Shown here in pieces: positions 15,556 to 23,840 of a DNA stretch of 64,000 bases (position 1 is the first letter of the stretch; each line of letters opens with the position of its first letter). The notes beneath the pieces were generated by a model. That model was not told where the DNA came from. It ran no database searches and worked only from the letters and a program-made list of their open reading frames with translations. The DNA is from Maridesulfovibrio sp. GTDB taxonomy: Bacteria > Desulfobacterota > Desulfovibrionia > Desulfovibrionales > Desulfovibrionaceae. The position numbers were made by a program, and so were the translations under genes. The DNA lies in assembly GCF_963666665.1 (NCBI RefSeq), contig NZ_OY762999.1:357501-421500 (forward strand), written 5' to 3'.

Positions 15556-17460
15556 ATGCCAGAAACTTTACCTGTCTATATTGCCCCTTTTGATCTTTTT
15601 CTGTTCGGCAAAGGGGAACATTGGGATTTATACCGCATACTCGGTGCACATTTTGACCTGCAGGAAGGTCAGGAAGGTTACCGTTTTGCGGTCTGGGCAC
15701 CCAATGTCCGTGAAATTTTTGTTACCGGTGAATTTAACGGCTGGAATAACAGGGCCAATAAACTCATGCCCGTGGGAGTGTCCGGTATTTGGGCCGGCTT
15801 TATTCCAGGTGTGAAGCCCGGGCAGATGTATAAGTATCATGTGGTTCAGAATGACGGTCACGAAGTGACTAAGACTGATCCTCTTGCTTTCCGCACTGAA
15901 ATGCGTCCCGGTCATGCCGCCGTGACTTGGGGGCTTGATAATTACGAATGGCAGGACGATAAGTGGATGTCCGAACGGCGTCAGACCGGATTGCCTCTGG
16001 ATAAGCCTGTGTCTGTCTACGAGGTCCATCTCGGTTCGTGGCGCAGGGAAGGATGGGATTACCGTACCTATCGCCAGCTTTCCGAAGAGCTGATTCCTTA
16101 CGCTAAGGATATGGGCTTCACCCACATCGAACTTATGCCCATTGCCGAGCATCCTCTTGATGAATCATGGGGATACCAGACTACCCATTACTATTCGCCC
16201 ACCTCGCGGCACGGTACACCTGATGATCTGCGCTATTTTATCGATCAGTGCCATCAGGCCGGATTGGGTGTTATCCTAGACTGGGTTCCGGGTCATTTCC
16301 CAAAGGATGACTGGGGATTGGGACGTTTTGATGGTACATCTCTTTATGAGCATGCCGATGCCCGCAAGGGCGAGCATCCGGATTGGGGGACCTACATATT
16401 CAACTTTGGGCGGCACGAGGTCTGCAACTTCCTGCTCGCCAACGCTCTCTACTGGCTTAAGGAATTTCATATTGACGGGCTGCGTATCGATGCTGTGGCT
16501 TCCATGCTTTACCTCGATTATTCCCGCCGAGAAGGGGAGTGGATTCCCAACGAGCATGGCGGAAATGAGAATATCGAAGCCATTGAACTGCTCAAGAAGC
16601 TTAACTCCGTAGTTCACGAACAATTCCCCGGCGCTATGATGATTGCCGAGGAATCAACCTCATGGCCCGGTGTGTCACGTCCTGTTTATACCGGAGGTCT
16701 TGGTTTTACCTTTAAATGGAATATGGGCTGGATGAATGACACTCTTGATTATATGGAAAAGAGCCCCATCCATCGCTCATACCATCATAACAACCTGACC
16801 TTTTCCATGATCTACGCTTTCAGCGAGAACTTTTTCCTGCCGCTCTCTCATGATGAAGTGGTGCATGGTAAAGGAGCGTTGCTTTCCAAAATGCCCGGTG
16901 ACATGTGGCAGCAGATGGCTAACTTGCGTTTGCTTTTCAGTTATCAGTGGGCGCATCCGGGCAAGAATCTGCTCTTTATGGGCTGTGAGTTCGGGCAGTG
17001 GAATGAATGGAATTGTCGGCAGGAGCTTGATTGGATGCTGCTAGGTTTTCCTTCCCATCAGGGATTGCGTAACACGGTCATTGATCTGAACCGGGTCATG
17101 CATGAGAATCCGGCCATGTATAAGCACGATACGGACTGGTCCGGTTTCGAGTGGGTGGACTTTAACGATTACAAGTCCTCGACTATAAGTTTTCTGCGCA
17201 AGAGTGAAGGTGACAGTCCCGTTCTCTGGGTGTTCAACTTCACTCCGGTTGTGCGGTCCGGGTATTGCCTCGGTTGTCCGCAAGACGGAAACTGGGAAGA
17301 AATATTCAATTCCGATGCTGAAGTTTACGGCGGCTCCAACGTGGGGAATGTCGGCAAGGTCGAGGCCCGCAAGGCCGGAGATCTGGGCGCTTTTCCCTAT
17401 TATCTGGAACTGACTCTGCCGCCTTTGGGAGCTATTGCCTTAAGACCAAAGCAGGGGTAG
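15556..17460 (+). CDS. glgB: 1,4-alpha-glucan branching enzyme GlgB
   Basis: Creates alpha-1,6 branches in glycogen. A GH13 enzyme of 634 residues with an N-terminal CBM48 domain (YRFAVWAPNVREIFVTGEFNGW). Catalytic residues are visible: the nucleophile in LRIDAVASMLYLDY, the acid in MIAEESTSWP, and the aspartate in LSHDEVVHGKG. The ATG at 15556 is preferred because GAGG lies eleven bases upstream; a TTG at 15484, with no binding site, would add 24 residues. Only a short gap follows glgA, so the two are co-transcribed. Confidence 0.94.
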   Translation: MPETLPVYIAPFDLFLFGKGEHWDLYRILGAHFDLQEGQEGYRFAVWAPNVREIFVTGEFNGWNNRANKLMPVGVSGIWAGFIPGVKPGQMYKYHVVQNDGHEVTKTDPLAFRTEMRPGHAAVTWGLDNYEWQDDKWMSERRQTGLPLDKPVSVYEVHLGSWRREGWDYRTYRQLSEELIPYAKDMGFTHIELMPIAEHPLDESWGYQTTHYYSPTSRHGTPDDLRYFIDQCHQAGLGVILDWVPGHFPKDDWGLGRFDGTSLYEHADARKGEHPDWGTYIFNFGRHEVCNFLLANALYWLKEFHIDGLRIDAVASMLYLDYSRREGEWIPNEHGGNENIEAIELLKKLNSVVHEQFPGAMMIAEESTSWPGVSRPVYTGGLGFTFKWNMGWMNDTLDYMEKSPIHRSYHHNNLTFSMIYAFSENFFLPLSHDEVVHGKGALLSKMPGDMWQQMANLRLLFSYQWAHPGKNLLFMGCEFGQWNEWNCRQELDWMLLGFPSHQGLRNTVIDLNRVMHENPAMYKHDTDWSGFEWVDFNDYKSSTISFLRKSEGDSPVLWVFNFTPVVRSGYCLGCPQDGNWEEIFNSDAEVYGGSNVGNVGKVEARKAGDLGAFPYYLELTLPPLGAIALRPKQG

Positions 17461-17463
17461 AAG

Positions 17464-17540
17464 AATGCCTCCGGCGGCTTAACCCCTTTTGTGAAAAGGG
17501 TTTAAGAATCCCAAAACTTTTTAGTAGTTTTAAATTTATT
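17464..17540 (+). repeat. Putative dispersed intergenic element
   Basis: It starts with GCCTCCGGCGGC, then an imperfect hairpin (TTAACCCCTTTT gtg AAAAGGGTTTAA), then GAATCCCAAAACTTTTT. Blocks of this type recur in Desulfovibrio intergenic regions as I recall; only one copy is seen here, so this call is partly from memory. Confidence 0.35.
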
Positions 17541-17548
17541 AATTATTG

Positions 17549-17580
17549 GGAGGTCGTGCTATCGGCCTCCTTTTTTATTT
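17549..17580 (+). terminator. Intrinsic terminator of the glg operon
   Basis: GGAGGTC and GGCCTCC pair around a short loop (one T-G pair), followed by six T. It lies just before pdxA. Confidence 0.8.
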
Positions 17581-17592
17581 TAGGAAATAGTT

Positions 17593-18576
17593 ATGAAAAA
17601 AAATATATGTATTACTCTCGGTGATCCTAATGGATTGGGTCCTGAACTGGCTTGCCGATTGTTTGCTGAGCGTCCGGCTGACCGTGCTTATTTGATGATC
17701 GGCCCGGAGAATGGTCTGCTGTACCATCTTGAGCGGTTGGGACTGGATAAATTTTATACTGTGCTTGATGATCCGGAGCAGATTGTTGATACCGAGCCGG
17801 GATATTATTTGTTCTGCCCGAAAGCTCTGGACGATTTTGAGCTGAAGGTCGGTCTCGCTGATCCTGAGGGCGGACGTTGTGCCGGGGAGGCCATGGAAAC
17901 TGCCATGGACCTGCTGAATCGTAAAGTTCTGGCCGGACTGGTTACCTGTCCTTTGAATAAAGCCATGCTTCAATTGGCAGGATTTGATTTTCCGGGCCAT
18001 ACTGAATTTCTTGCAACCCGTTCCGGTGTGGGACGGGAAAATGTCTGCATGCATCTTGGCGGACCGAAGCTCAAGGTCAGCCTTGTGACAACTCATCCCC
18101 GTTTTGTGGACATTAAGGGACTGGTCACCAAGGAGCGGATTCTGCGTTGTATTGAATTGACCGACAGCTTGGTAAAGTCGCTGGGTCTTACCAAACCCAT
18201 AGCTGTTTGCGGGCTGAATCCACATGCCGGGGAGTCCGGGCGTATAGGTGATGAGGAAATCAAGGTTATTGAACCTGCCATTGCTGAAGCGCAGGCCAGA
18301 GGATTTGATGTGGAAGGGCCGTTTCCCGGCGATACTGTTTTTTATTTTGCCGCACAGGGTGATTACAGCGCAGTACTGGCTATGTATCATGATCAGGGCT
18401 TGGCTCCGCTCAAGCTCCTTCATTTCAGTGAGGCGGTGAACATTACCCTCGGCCTGCCATTCCCGCGCACTTCACCAGATCATGGGACCGGATATGATAT
18501 AACCGGAACCGGAAAAGCCTCCCTTGATAGCTTTAAAGCTGCCATGGAATGTGCTGAAATGATGGTTGACGCATAA
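17593..18576 (+). CDS. pdxA: 4-hydroxythreonine-4-phosphate dehydrogenase PdxA
   Basis: NAD-dependent oxidation of 4-phosphohydroxythreonine in the DXP-dependent pyridoxal phosphate pathway. The 327 residues match the family. Seen: ITLGDPNGLGPELACRL at the N terminus, the metal and substrate residues in GHTEFLATRSG, CGLNPHAGESG, and MYHDQGLAPLKLLHF. The upstream terminator and the terminator after its stop make it a single-gene unit. AGGA lies upstream of the start. Confidence 0.95.
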   Translation: MKKNICITLGDPNGLGPELACRLFAERPADRAYLMIGPENGLLYHLERLGLDKFYTVLDDPEQIVDTEPGYYLFCPKALDDFELKVGLADPEGGRCAGEAMETAMDLLNRKVLAGLVTCPLNKAMLQLAGFDFPGHTEFLATRSGVGRENVCMHLGGPKLKVSLVTTHPRFVDIKGLVTKERILRCIELTDSLVKSLGLTKPIAVCGLNPHAGESGRIGDEEIKVIEPAIAEAQARGFDVEGPFPGDTVFYFAAQGDYSAVLAMYHDQGLAPLKLLHFSEAVNITLGLPFPRTSPDHGTGYDITGTGKASLDSFKAAMECAEMMVDA

Positions 18577-18598
18577 TTTAAGTTCAGCTTTTTTTATT

Positions 18599-18630
18599 GC
18601 CCGTAAGTGCTCACGCTTACGGGCTTTTTT
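18599..18630 (+). terminator. Intrinsic terminator of pdxA
   Basis: GCCCGTAAG pairs perfectly with CTTACGGGC, followed by six T. Confidence 0.9.
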
Positions 18631-18787
18631 AGTTGTTTTGCGGGGATATTAAAGGGGGTTAGTGGCTTCGCTGTTAGCTTTTGTGTTGGACTAGGATACC
18701 CAGTTGGGGTAATGTTGAGTCTGATTATTTTGTAACTCAGTGTGAGTGGTCATGTTGTTTTTAGGATTTTAACTGGAGAGCATTAGC

Positions 18788-20665
18788 ATGAGCTGGGTAT
18801 CAAGAAGTTTGTTGAGGGTGATACTGCTGCCAATTATCATACCCATTCTGGCTGGAATTGGCGGCCTTGTTTTCTATGTTCAGAATTCTTCCTATAAAAT
18901 GGTTCTTGATAATTCTATGGAGGCAGCCACCAGTCAGGCTGCCATTATTGCTTCTTCGCTGGACTTATTTGTTACTGATACAGTGGCAGTGGTTAAGAGT
19001 CTTTCCGGACAGGATGCGGTGAAGGACTTACTTGAAGGTAAAGCTTCTACTGCCGGAAAGTTGTTTAAAGAAACCATGCTGAATAATGGCGTTATCTGGG
19101 CCGTTCTCGCATTCGATCGCAATGGCAAAGTTGTTTCTGGAATGGACAGCAAGGGTGGCGCACTTGATGGAATCGATATTAGTTCCCGGGATTACGTTAA
19201 AGCGGTCTTAAAAGGTGAAGACAGCTACATAACCAAGTCTGTATTCAGGTCCAAAACTGATAAAAGCCTGCTTTTCGGGGCCAGTGCAGCCGTCAGGGAT
19301 GCAAAAGGTCGTCTGCTGGGGGGGATTGCCGTTTTCGGCGACTGGGCGAAATTTGCGGATCGTTTTGTGAAGCCTGTGGTTGTCGGTACTGAAGGATACG
19401 GGGTCGTTACAGACGCCACAGGACTGGTGCTTTATCATCCTGCTGAGAAATTGATTCTGCAGGATTTAAGTAAATATGGATTTATGAAAAGGGCACTTGC
19501 TGCCGGTGCTGGGAAGGAATTTTATGACTGGCAGGGACGCAGCAAGGCCATGATCTTTAAGACCGATCCCAAAACGGGATGGCTGGTCATGTTGACAGCT
19601 TATGAGAGTGACATGGCTTCTGCCGCTGTTATGCAACGTAATGTTCTGACCGCTGTCGGGGCAATCATCATTCTGGTCGTTTGCGGTATTGTTTATTTCT
19701 CGGTCCGCCGGCTGGTAATTGTTCCTGTCAGTGGTGGAATGCATGTGGCCGGGAAAATGGCTGCCGGGGATCTTTCTGATTCGGTCACAAGTGACTCTCC
19801 AAATGAAATCGGTAAGTTGATGCGTTCACTGGGAAGTATGATTTCATCTTTGCGTGAGGTTGTTGTGGGAGTGAAATCTGCTGCCGAGCAGGTTGCTGCA
19901 GGAAGTGAGGAAGTTTCCGCATCTGCCCAGCACCTTTCAGCCGGAGCCACAGAGCAGGCTGCTTCCGTGGAGGAAGTTTCTGCCTCCATTTCCCAGATGA
20001 CCAGCAATATTTCCAAAAACACAGAGCTTGCAGAGGAGACCCGTGAAATTGCAGTGAAAACTGCCCGGGAAGCTGTGAATGGAGGCGAGGCTGTTTCTCA
20101 AACCGTTGGTGCAATGAAGGATATTGCAGAGAAGACCTCCATAATTGAAGATATTGCACGTCAGACTAATCTTCTGGCCTTGAATGCTGCTATCGAGGCA
20201 GCAAGGGCCGGGGAGCATGGTAAAGGGTTTGCCGTGGTAGCCTCAGAGGTGCGGAAGCTGGCAGAAAGGAGCGGTGTGGCAGCCGGGGAGATCAGGGAAC
20301 TGACCGGATCAAGTCTGCAGGTTGCCGAGAGGGCTAAGCAAGTTCTGGATACCATGATTAAAGACATCAACCGCAATGAAGAGCTTGTTGGGGAAGTTGC
20401 TGCCGCCAGTCGTGAACAATATGAGGGAGGGCAGCAGATTTCAAAGGCTATCACTCAACTCGATGAGGTAATTCAACGCAACGCAGCTTTTGCAGAAGAG
20501 CTTTCGTCTACTTCTGAAGAGTTGTCTGCGCAGGCAGTTAAGCTTCAGGATACAATGCAATTTTTTACTGTTCCTGATGATATGCATCAATATTCACCGG
20601 TTATCCGGAGAGAAGAAGCTCACGTTCATGCATTGGAACCCGGTGACGGTTTTAAGCGTATGTGA
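18788..20665 (+). CDS. Methyl-accepting chemotaxis protein with periplasmic Cache domain
   Basis: A 625-residue transmembrane chemoreceptor. TM1 is at about 10-32 (VILLPIIIPILAGIGGLVFYV), then a periplasmic dCache-like sensor to about 280 (DISSRDYVKAVLKGEDSYITKS), TM2 near 285-305 (VGAIIILVVCGIVYFSV), HAMP, and the cytoplasmic signalling domain with tip ARQTNLLALNAAIEAARAGEHGKGFAVVASEVRKLAERS shortened here to its core NLLALNAAIEAARAG. The tail ends GDGFKRM with no CheR pentapeptide. Start backed by GGAGAG. It resembles the chemoreceptor at 25761 in its sensor half. Ligand unknown. Confidence 0.92.
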   Translation: MSWVSRSLLRVILLPIIIPILAGIGGLVFYVQNSSYKMVLDNSMEAATSQAAIIASSLDLFVTDTVAVVKSLSGQDAVKDLLEGKASTAGKLFKETMLNNGVIWAVLAFDRNGKVVSGMDSKGGALDGIDISSRDYVKAVLKGEDSYITKSVFRSKTDKSLLFGASAAVRDAKGRLLGGIAVFGDWAKFADRFVKPVVVGTEGYGVVTDATGLVLYHPAEKLILQDLSKYGFMKRALAAGAGKEFYDWQGRSKAMIFKTDPKTGWLVMLTAYESDMASAAVMQRNVLTAVGAIIILVVCGIVYFSVRRLVIVPVSGGMHVAGKMAAGDLSDSVTSDSPNEIGKLMRSLGSMISSLREVVVGVKSAAEQVAAGSEEVSASAQHLSAGATEQAASVEEVSASISQMTSNISKNTELAEETREIAVKTAREAVNGGEAVSQTVGAMKDIAEKTSIIEDIARQTNLLALNAAIEAARAGEHGKGFAVVASEVRKLAERSGVAAGEIRELTGSSLQVAERAKQVLDTMIKDINRNEELVGEVAAASREQYEGGQQISKAITQLDEVIQRNAAFAEELSSTSEELSAQAVKLQDTMQFFTVPDDMHQYSPVIRREEAHVHALEPGDGFKRM

Positions 20666-21101
20666 GGCTGACAAAAAGAAAAAAGGACTTATTTTATAAT
20701 AAAGACGTTGTTTTTTTGATGAGTTAACCGGGAGGAGGTGTCGAGGCTCCTTTTAAGGAGTCTGATTAGTCGCAACCCTGTTTTCCGATTTGTCTGGAAA
20801 GCAGCTGTATGGGGACTGATGACGTCAGCTGCTAAAGTCAGGTTGTCCACTCGTTTTGGAGTACGTTGGAGCACAGATTCTGCTGGTCGTTGACCGGAAG
20901 ATATCCGGTGTAAACAATGAATTGTAGCAGTAGTTCTTTCGTGAAGTGGAAAGCGGCTTGAAATCTCCTCCTGTTTACATAAATATCCGGTTGTGGTTAG
21001 ATTGAAATGCGGCATTTAATGGCGCATTTCTTTTTTTGTTTTGTTCTTGCTCAACTAACTGATAAGGTACATATTTATCAAAATATAGATGGAGTTGATT
21101 T
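20666..21101. other. 436-bp gap with several inverted repeats, no supported gene
   Basis: It contains CTCCTT/AAGGAG near 20745-20760, AGCAGCTG/CAGCTGCT near 20798-20833, ACCGGA/TCCGGT near 20892-20909, and GTAAACA (20910) with TGTTTAC (20972). A 108-residue minus-strand reading frame at 20689-21015 shows no family resemblance. It could be a structured leader or a decayed gene. Confidence 0.3.
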
Positions 21102-21878
21102 ATGTCTGTCGGGCGCTTCAAAATTTTTTTTGCGATGATACTGCTTTTGCTGGGGATCAGTGTTGCAAACGCAAGTGCCGAGAATGTGATCTATCTCAGC
21201 TCCCTTGAATGGCCGCCGTATGTAGGAGAACGGCTCCCTGAAGGCGGGACCAGTGCCAGAATTGTACGTCAAGCTTTCGCGGCCATGGGCTATGAATTGA
21301 AGATTTTGTTTATGCCTTGGAAAAGAACAATGCGTATGGTGGAAACGGATTTTATGGTCGCAGGTTACTTCCCTGAATACTATTCCAAAGAAAGAGCTGA
21401 AAAGTACATTTTTTCAAAAAGTTATGGTTGTAGTCCCGTTAGTCTGCTGGAACGTAAAAAGAATCCGGTCAGCTGGAAAAATGTTGATGATCTGGCCGGA
21501 CTGCGGGTGGGCTTTGTAGCCGGATATGTGAATACTCCCGAGCTGGATATGGCTGTGGCTAACGGCACCATTGATGCTGATTTTGCCCCTTCCGACAAAA
21601 GTAATATCATGAAAGTCATCAAAGGCAGGATCAATTGCGCAGTGGTTGATCCTTTGGTCTTCAGTTATCTGGCAGTTACTGATCAGGACGTTGGAAAGCG
21701 TAGCGAAACTGTCCAGATCGATCCAAGGGCTTTTGGTGTTAATGAGTTGTTTGTTGCATTTCGAAAGGATGAACAAGGGCTTTTTTATTCACGCATTTTG
21801 AATGAAGGCTTGAGCAAGATCGGTATTACTGGAGCATGTGAGCAGCATGAAGAAAGGGTTTCTGATGTTGGTAAATGA
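21102..21878 (+). CDS. Periplasmic solute-binding protein, family 3 type (orphan)
   Basis: 258 residues: a signal peptide (FAMILLLLGISVANASA) and a bilobed binding-protein fold (LSSLEWPPYVGERLPEGG, WKRTMRMVETDFMVAGYFPEYYSKERAEKY). It has the same general type as the minus-strand protein at 5057-5818 but is clearly divergent from it. No transporter subunits are adjacent; the next gene starts inside its last codons. Start supported by GGAG seven bases upstream. Confidence 0.82.
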   Translation: MSVGRFKIFFAMILLLLGISVANASAENVIYLSSLEWPPYVGERLPEGGTSARIVRQAFAAMGYELKILFMPWKRTMRMVETDFMVAGYFPEYYSKERAEKYIFSKSYGCSPVSLLERKKNPVSWKNVDDLAGLRVGFVAGYVNTPELDMAVANGTIDADFAPSDKSNIMKVIKGRINCAVVDPLVFSYLAVTDQDVGKRSETVQIDPRAFGVNELFVAFRKDEQGLFYSRILNEGLSKIGITGACEQHEERVSDVGK

Positions 21879-22488
21879 AATTTATTCTTATAGTTTTGAG
21901 AAACCTGCGCTTTACCTTCTATCTTTATTGCTTGGAAAACCGAATGATATTTCGGAGCTGACGGTTCCTTCTGATTTTGGCCTGCTCAGGTTTAAAGGTA
22001 TGGATCTTTTGCAGGAGCGGGGTCAAATCCCTAAGCTGGTATTGGATTTTGAACTTGAAGGCGGAAGTTTAAGGACTGTTTATTTCGGACACGTATCTCC
22101 GTTTAAGTTGGGAAATGTCCAGCTGATTCAGGAAGGGAGAGCAGAAATAAACCATGTGTTTTCAGATGCAGGGAAAGTCATGATTCCAATGCAGGCAGCC
22201 ACGGAGATTGCCGGGATTCCTGCCGGTTTGAATTGGAATATTGTTGCCGGAAGTCTTTCGTTGTGGCGGGCCTGCTGTGGGTTGCCGAACGGATGTGAAC
22301 CATCTCTTGGAAAATATTTTAATAAAATGAAGACCGTTTCCCGCTACCAGTGGGAGAATATCAGCTATGAACTCAAAGGGGATGAGATAGTTGAAGAATG
22401 GACTGCCTGTGTAACTGATGCGGTAGTTCATGGTGCGAGGGTTGTTTTTGTTATAAAAAATGGTTTAATCTCTGTATTGAGAGATTAA
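21865..22488 (+). CDS. Conserved-looking protein of unknown function
   Basis: 207 residues, start ATG at 21865 with AAAGGG six bases upstream, overlapping the binding-protein gene by 14 bp, so translation is coupled. It has no signal peptide or membrane helix. The middle is beta-rich (LVLDFELEGGSLRTVYFGHVS, RAEINHVFSDAGKVMIPMQ), and two cysteines lie in RACCGLPNGCEPS. I do not recognise a family. The coupling suggests it works with the upstream protein, although one is secreted and this one appears cytosolic. Confidence 0.6.
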   Translation: MLVNEIYSYSFEKPALYLLSLLLGKPNDISELTVPSDFGLLRFKGMDLLQERGQIPKLVLDFELEGGSLRTVYFGHVSPFKLGNVQLIQEGRAEINHVFSDAGKVMIPMQAATEIAGIPAGLNWNIVAGSLSLWRACCGLPNGCEPSLGKYFNKMKTVSRYQWENISYELKGDEIVEEWTACVTDAVVHGARVVFVIKNGLISVLRD

Positions 22489-22645
22489 GGTGTTGTATTG
22501 ATGTATTAATCTGCGATGTGAAAAGTATTATTTGTATTATTCTAGTTCGCGCTCAATCTTTTGCTGCATAAGGAAATGTAACCAAACTTGACTTAACTCG
22601 TTCCTAAAGTTAAATCTTGCCCTCGTTTTTGCTCGAGGGGGAGCT

Positions 22646-23797
22646 GTGGATAAATTAAATTTTATGGGCGAGTTTAAAGATTCTGCTCTTGAAAAGTCAT
22701 TTCAAAGAGATAAATGGCCTTCTGTCAGGTTTAGACTTCTTTTTTTATATTTCGTCACGATAGTTACATATATTGCAGACGGGTACAGGAATTATACCGT
22801 TCTTGGTTCCGGGACTGAATTTCATACTATTTTGCTAGGAAACTTGAGCGCATGCCTGCTGGCCGTTTTTGCGTTTATCCTGCTTTTGGCAGACAATGTC
22901 AGATTAAAGGTACAATACCTATGCATGTCCTTGTGTATGTTCTCGGTTCTGGCAGCAGAGTCATTGGAGCTGGCAGTTAAATTTATTGATATCGGCTCAC
23001 TTAGTGTGCCGGTGACTGTTTTTATTGTCTTGGCTTATTATATTCTTCTGCCGCCCCGTATCATACAGCCCTTTGTAGCTGCTGTTAGCGGATCTGTTCT
23101 GTATCTGGCTGCGTTGGCATCAGTCCTGCCTGTCCACTCAAGTTCTTTCGTAAACTCTGCAGTTTATCTTTTGCTGGCTAATGCTTTCGGTGCTTTTTTT
23201 CTTTATACTTTCGGCAGGTCTTTGCGCCGGGAGTATGCAGCAATGGAAGATTTGAAAAAGCTGGTGGCTGTTGATGAGCTTACCGGAGTATGCAGTCGCC
23301 GCAGGGTTCTTGAAGCCGGTGACTGTCTTTTCAAGTCCGCACTCCGCTTCAACAGCAAGCTGTCAGTGCTGATGATGGATATTGACCATTTTAAGAAGGT
23401 CAATGATGATTACGGGCATTGTGTGGGAGATGAAGTTTTAAAGGAAACAGCTTCTCGTTGCAGCGACGTTCTACGGGAAGTGGATCATTTCGGTCGTTTA
23501 GGAGGAGAAGAGTTTTTGATAATTCTTCCCCATTCCGGGGTGCATGACGGGATAAAGGTGGCCGAAAGACTGCGCTCCTGTATCCGTGAACGTATGTTCA
23601 AGGTGGGAGAGTCCTATTTACCTGTTTCTGTCAGTCTCGGAGTGGCTGAGCTGCGTGGGCATGATGATTTCAAGAGTTTGATTCAAGAGGCAGATGAACA
23701 GCTGTACCGAGCCAAGAAATGCGGTCGCGATCTTGTCTGCCCGGCAGGTCTAAAGATTGTTCGGCAGGTTCATCTCAATGAAGTTTCAGTAAAATAA
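22646..23797 (+). CDS. Membrane diguanylate cyclase (GGDEF)
   Basis: Makes cyclic di-GMP. The 383 residues start with about six membrane helices (residues 30-200, e.g. LLFLYFVTIVTYIADGY, VFIVLAYYILLPPRII) and no obvious periplasmic sensor, then a full GGDEF domain: DELTGVCSRRR, LMMDIDHFKKVNDDYGH, GRLGGEEFLIIL (active GGEEF) and VSVSLGVAE. There is no RxxD inhibitory site immediately before GGEEF, so product inhibition at this site is not expected. The start is taken as GTG behind GGGGG; the binding site is partly inside a CCCTCG/CGAGGG hairpin. An ATG seven codons in is possible. Confidence 0.9.
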   Translation: MDKLNFMGEFKDSALEKSFQRDKWPSVRFRLLFLYFVTIVTYIADGYRNYTVLGSGTEFHTILLGNLSACLLAVFAFILLLADNVRLKVQYLCMSLCMFSVLAAESLELAVKFIDIGSLSVPVTVFIVLAYYILLPPRIIQPFVAAVSGSVLYLAALASVLPVHSSSFVNSAVYLLLANAFGAFFLYTFGRSLRREYAAMEDLKKLVAVDELTGVCSRRRVLEAGDCLFKSALRFNSKLSVLMMDIDHFKKVNDDYGHCVGDEVLKETASRCSDVLREVDHFGRLGGEEFLIILPHSGVHDGIKVAERLRSCIRERMFKVGESYLPVSVSLGVAELRGHDDFKSLIQEADEQLYRAKKCGRDLVCPAGLKIVRQVHLNEVSVK

Positions 23798-23800
23798 AAA

Positions 23801-23840
23801 ACTGGGAAGAAAGTTTAACTTTCTTCCCAGTTTTATTTTA
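23801..23840. terminator. Bidirectional terminator between the GGDEF gene and ettA
   Basis: ACTGGGAAGAAAG and CTTTCTTCCCAGT form a perfect stem with an A-rich left and T-rich right flank, so it can serve both convergent genes. Confidence 0.88.

Noticed and set aside
17575..18423. 282-residue frame antisense to pdxA
   Set aside because: pdxA motifs are complete on the plus strand; the antisense product has no recognisable domain.
20689..21015. 108-residue minus-strand frame in the gap after the first chemoreceptor
   Set aside because: No ribosome binding site at a start codon and no family resemblance; the inverted repeats explain the region better.
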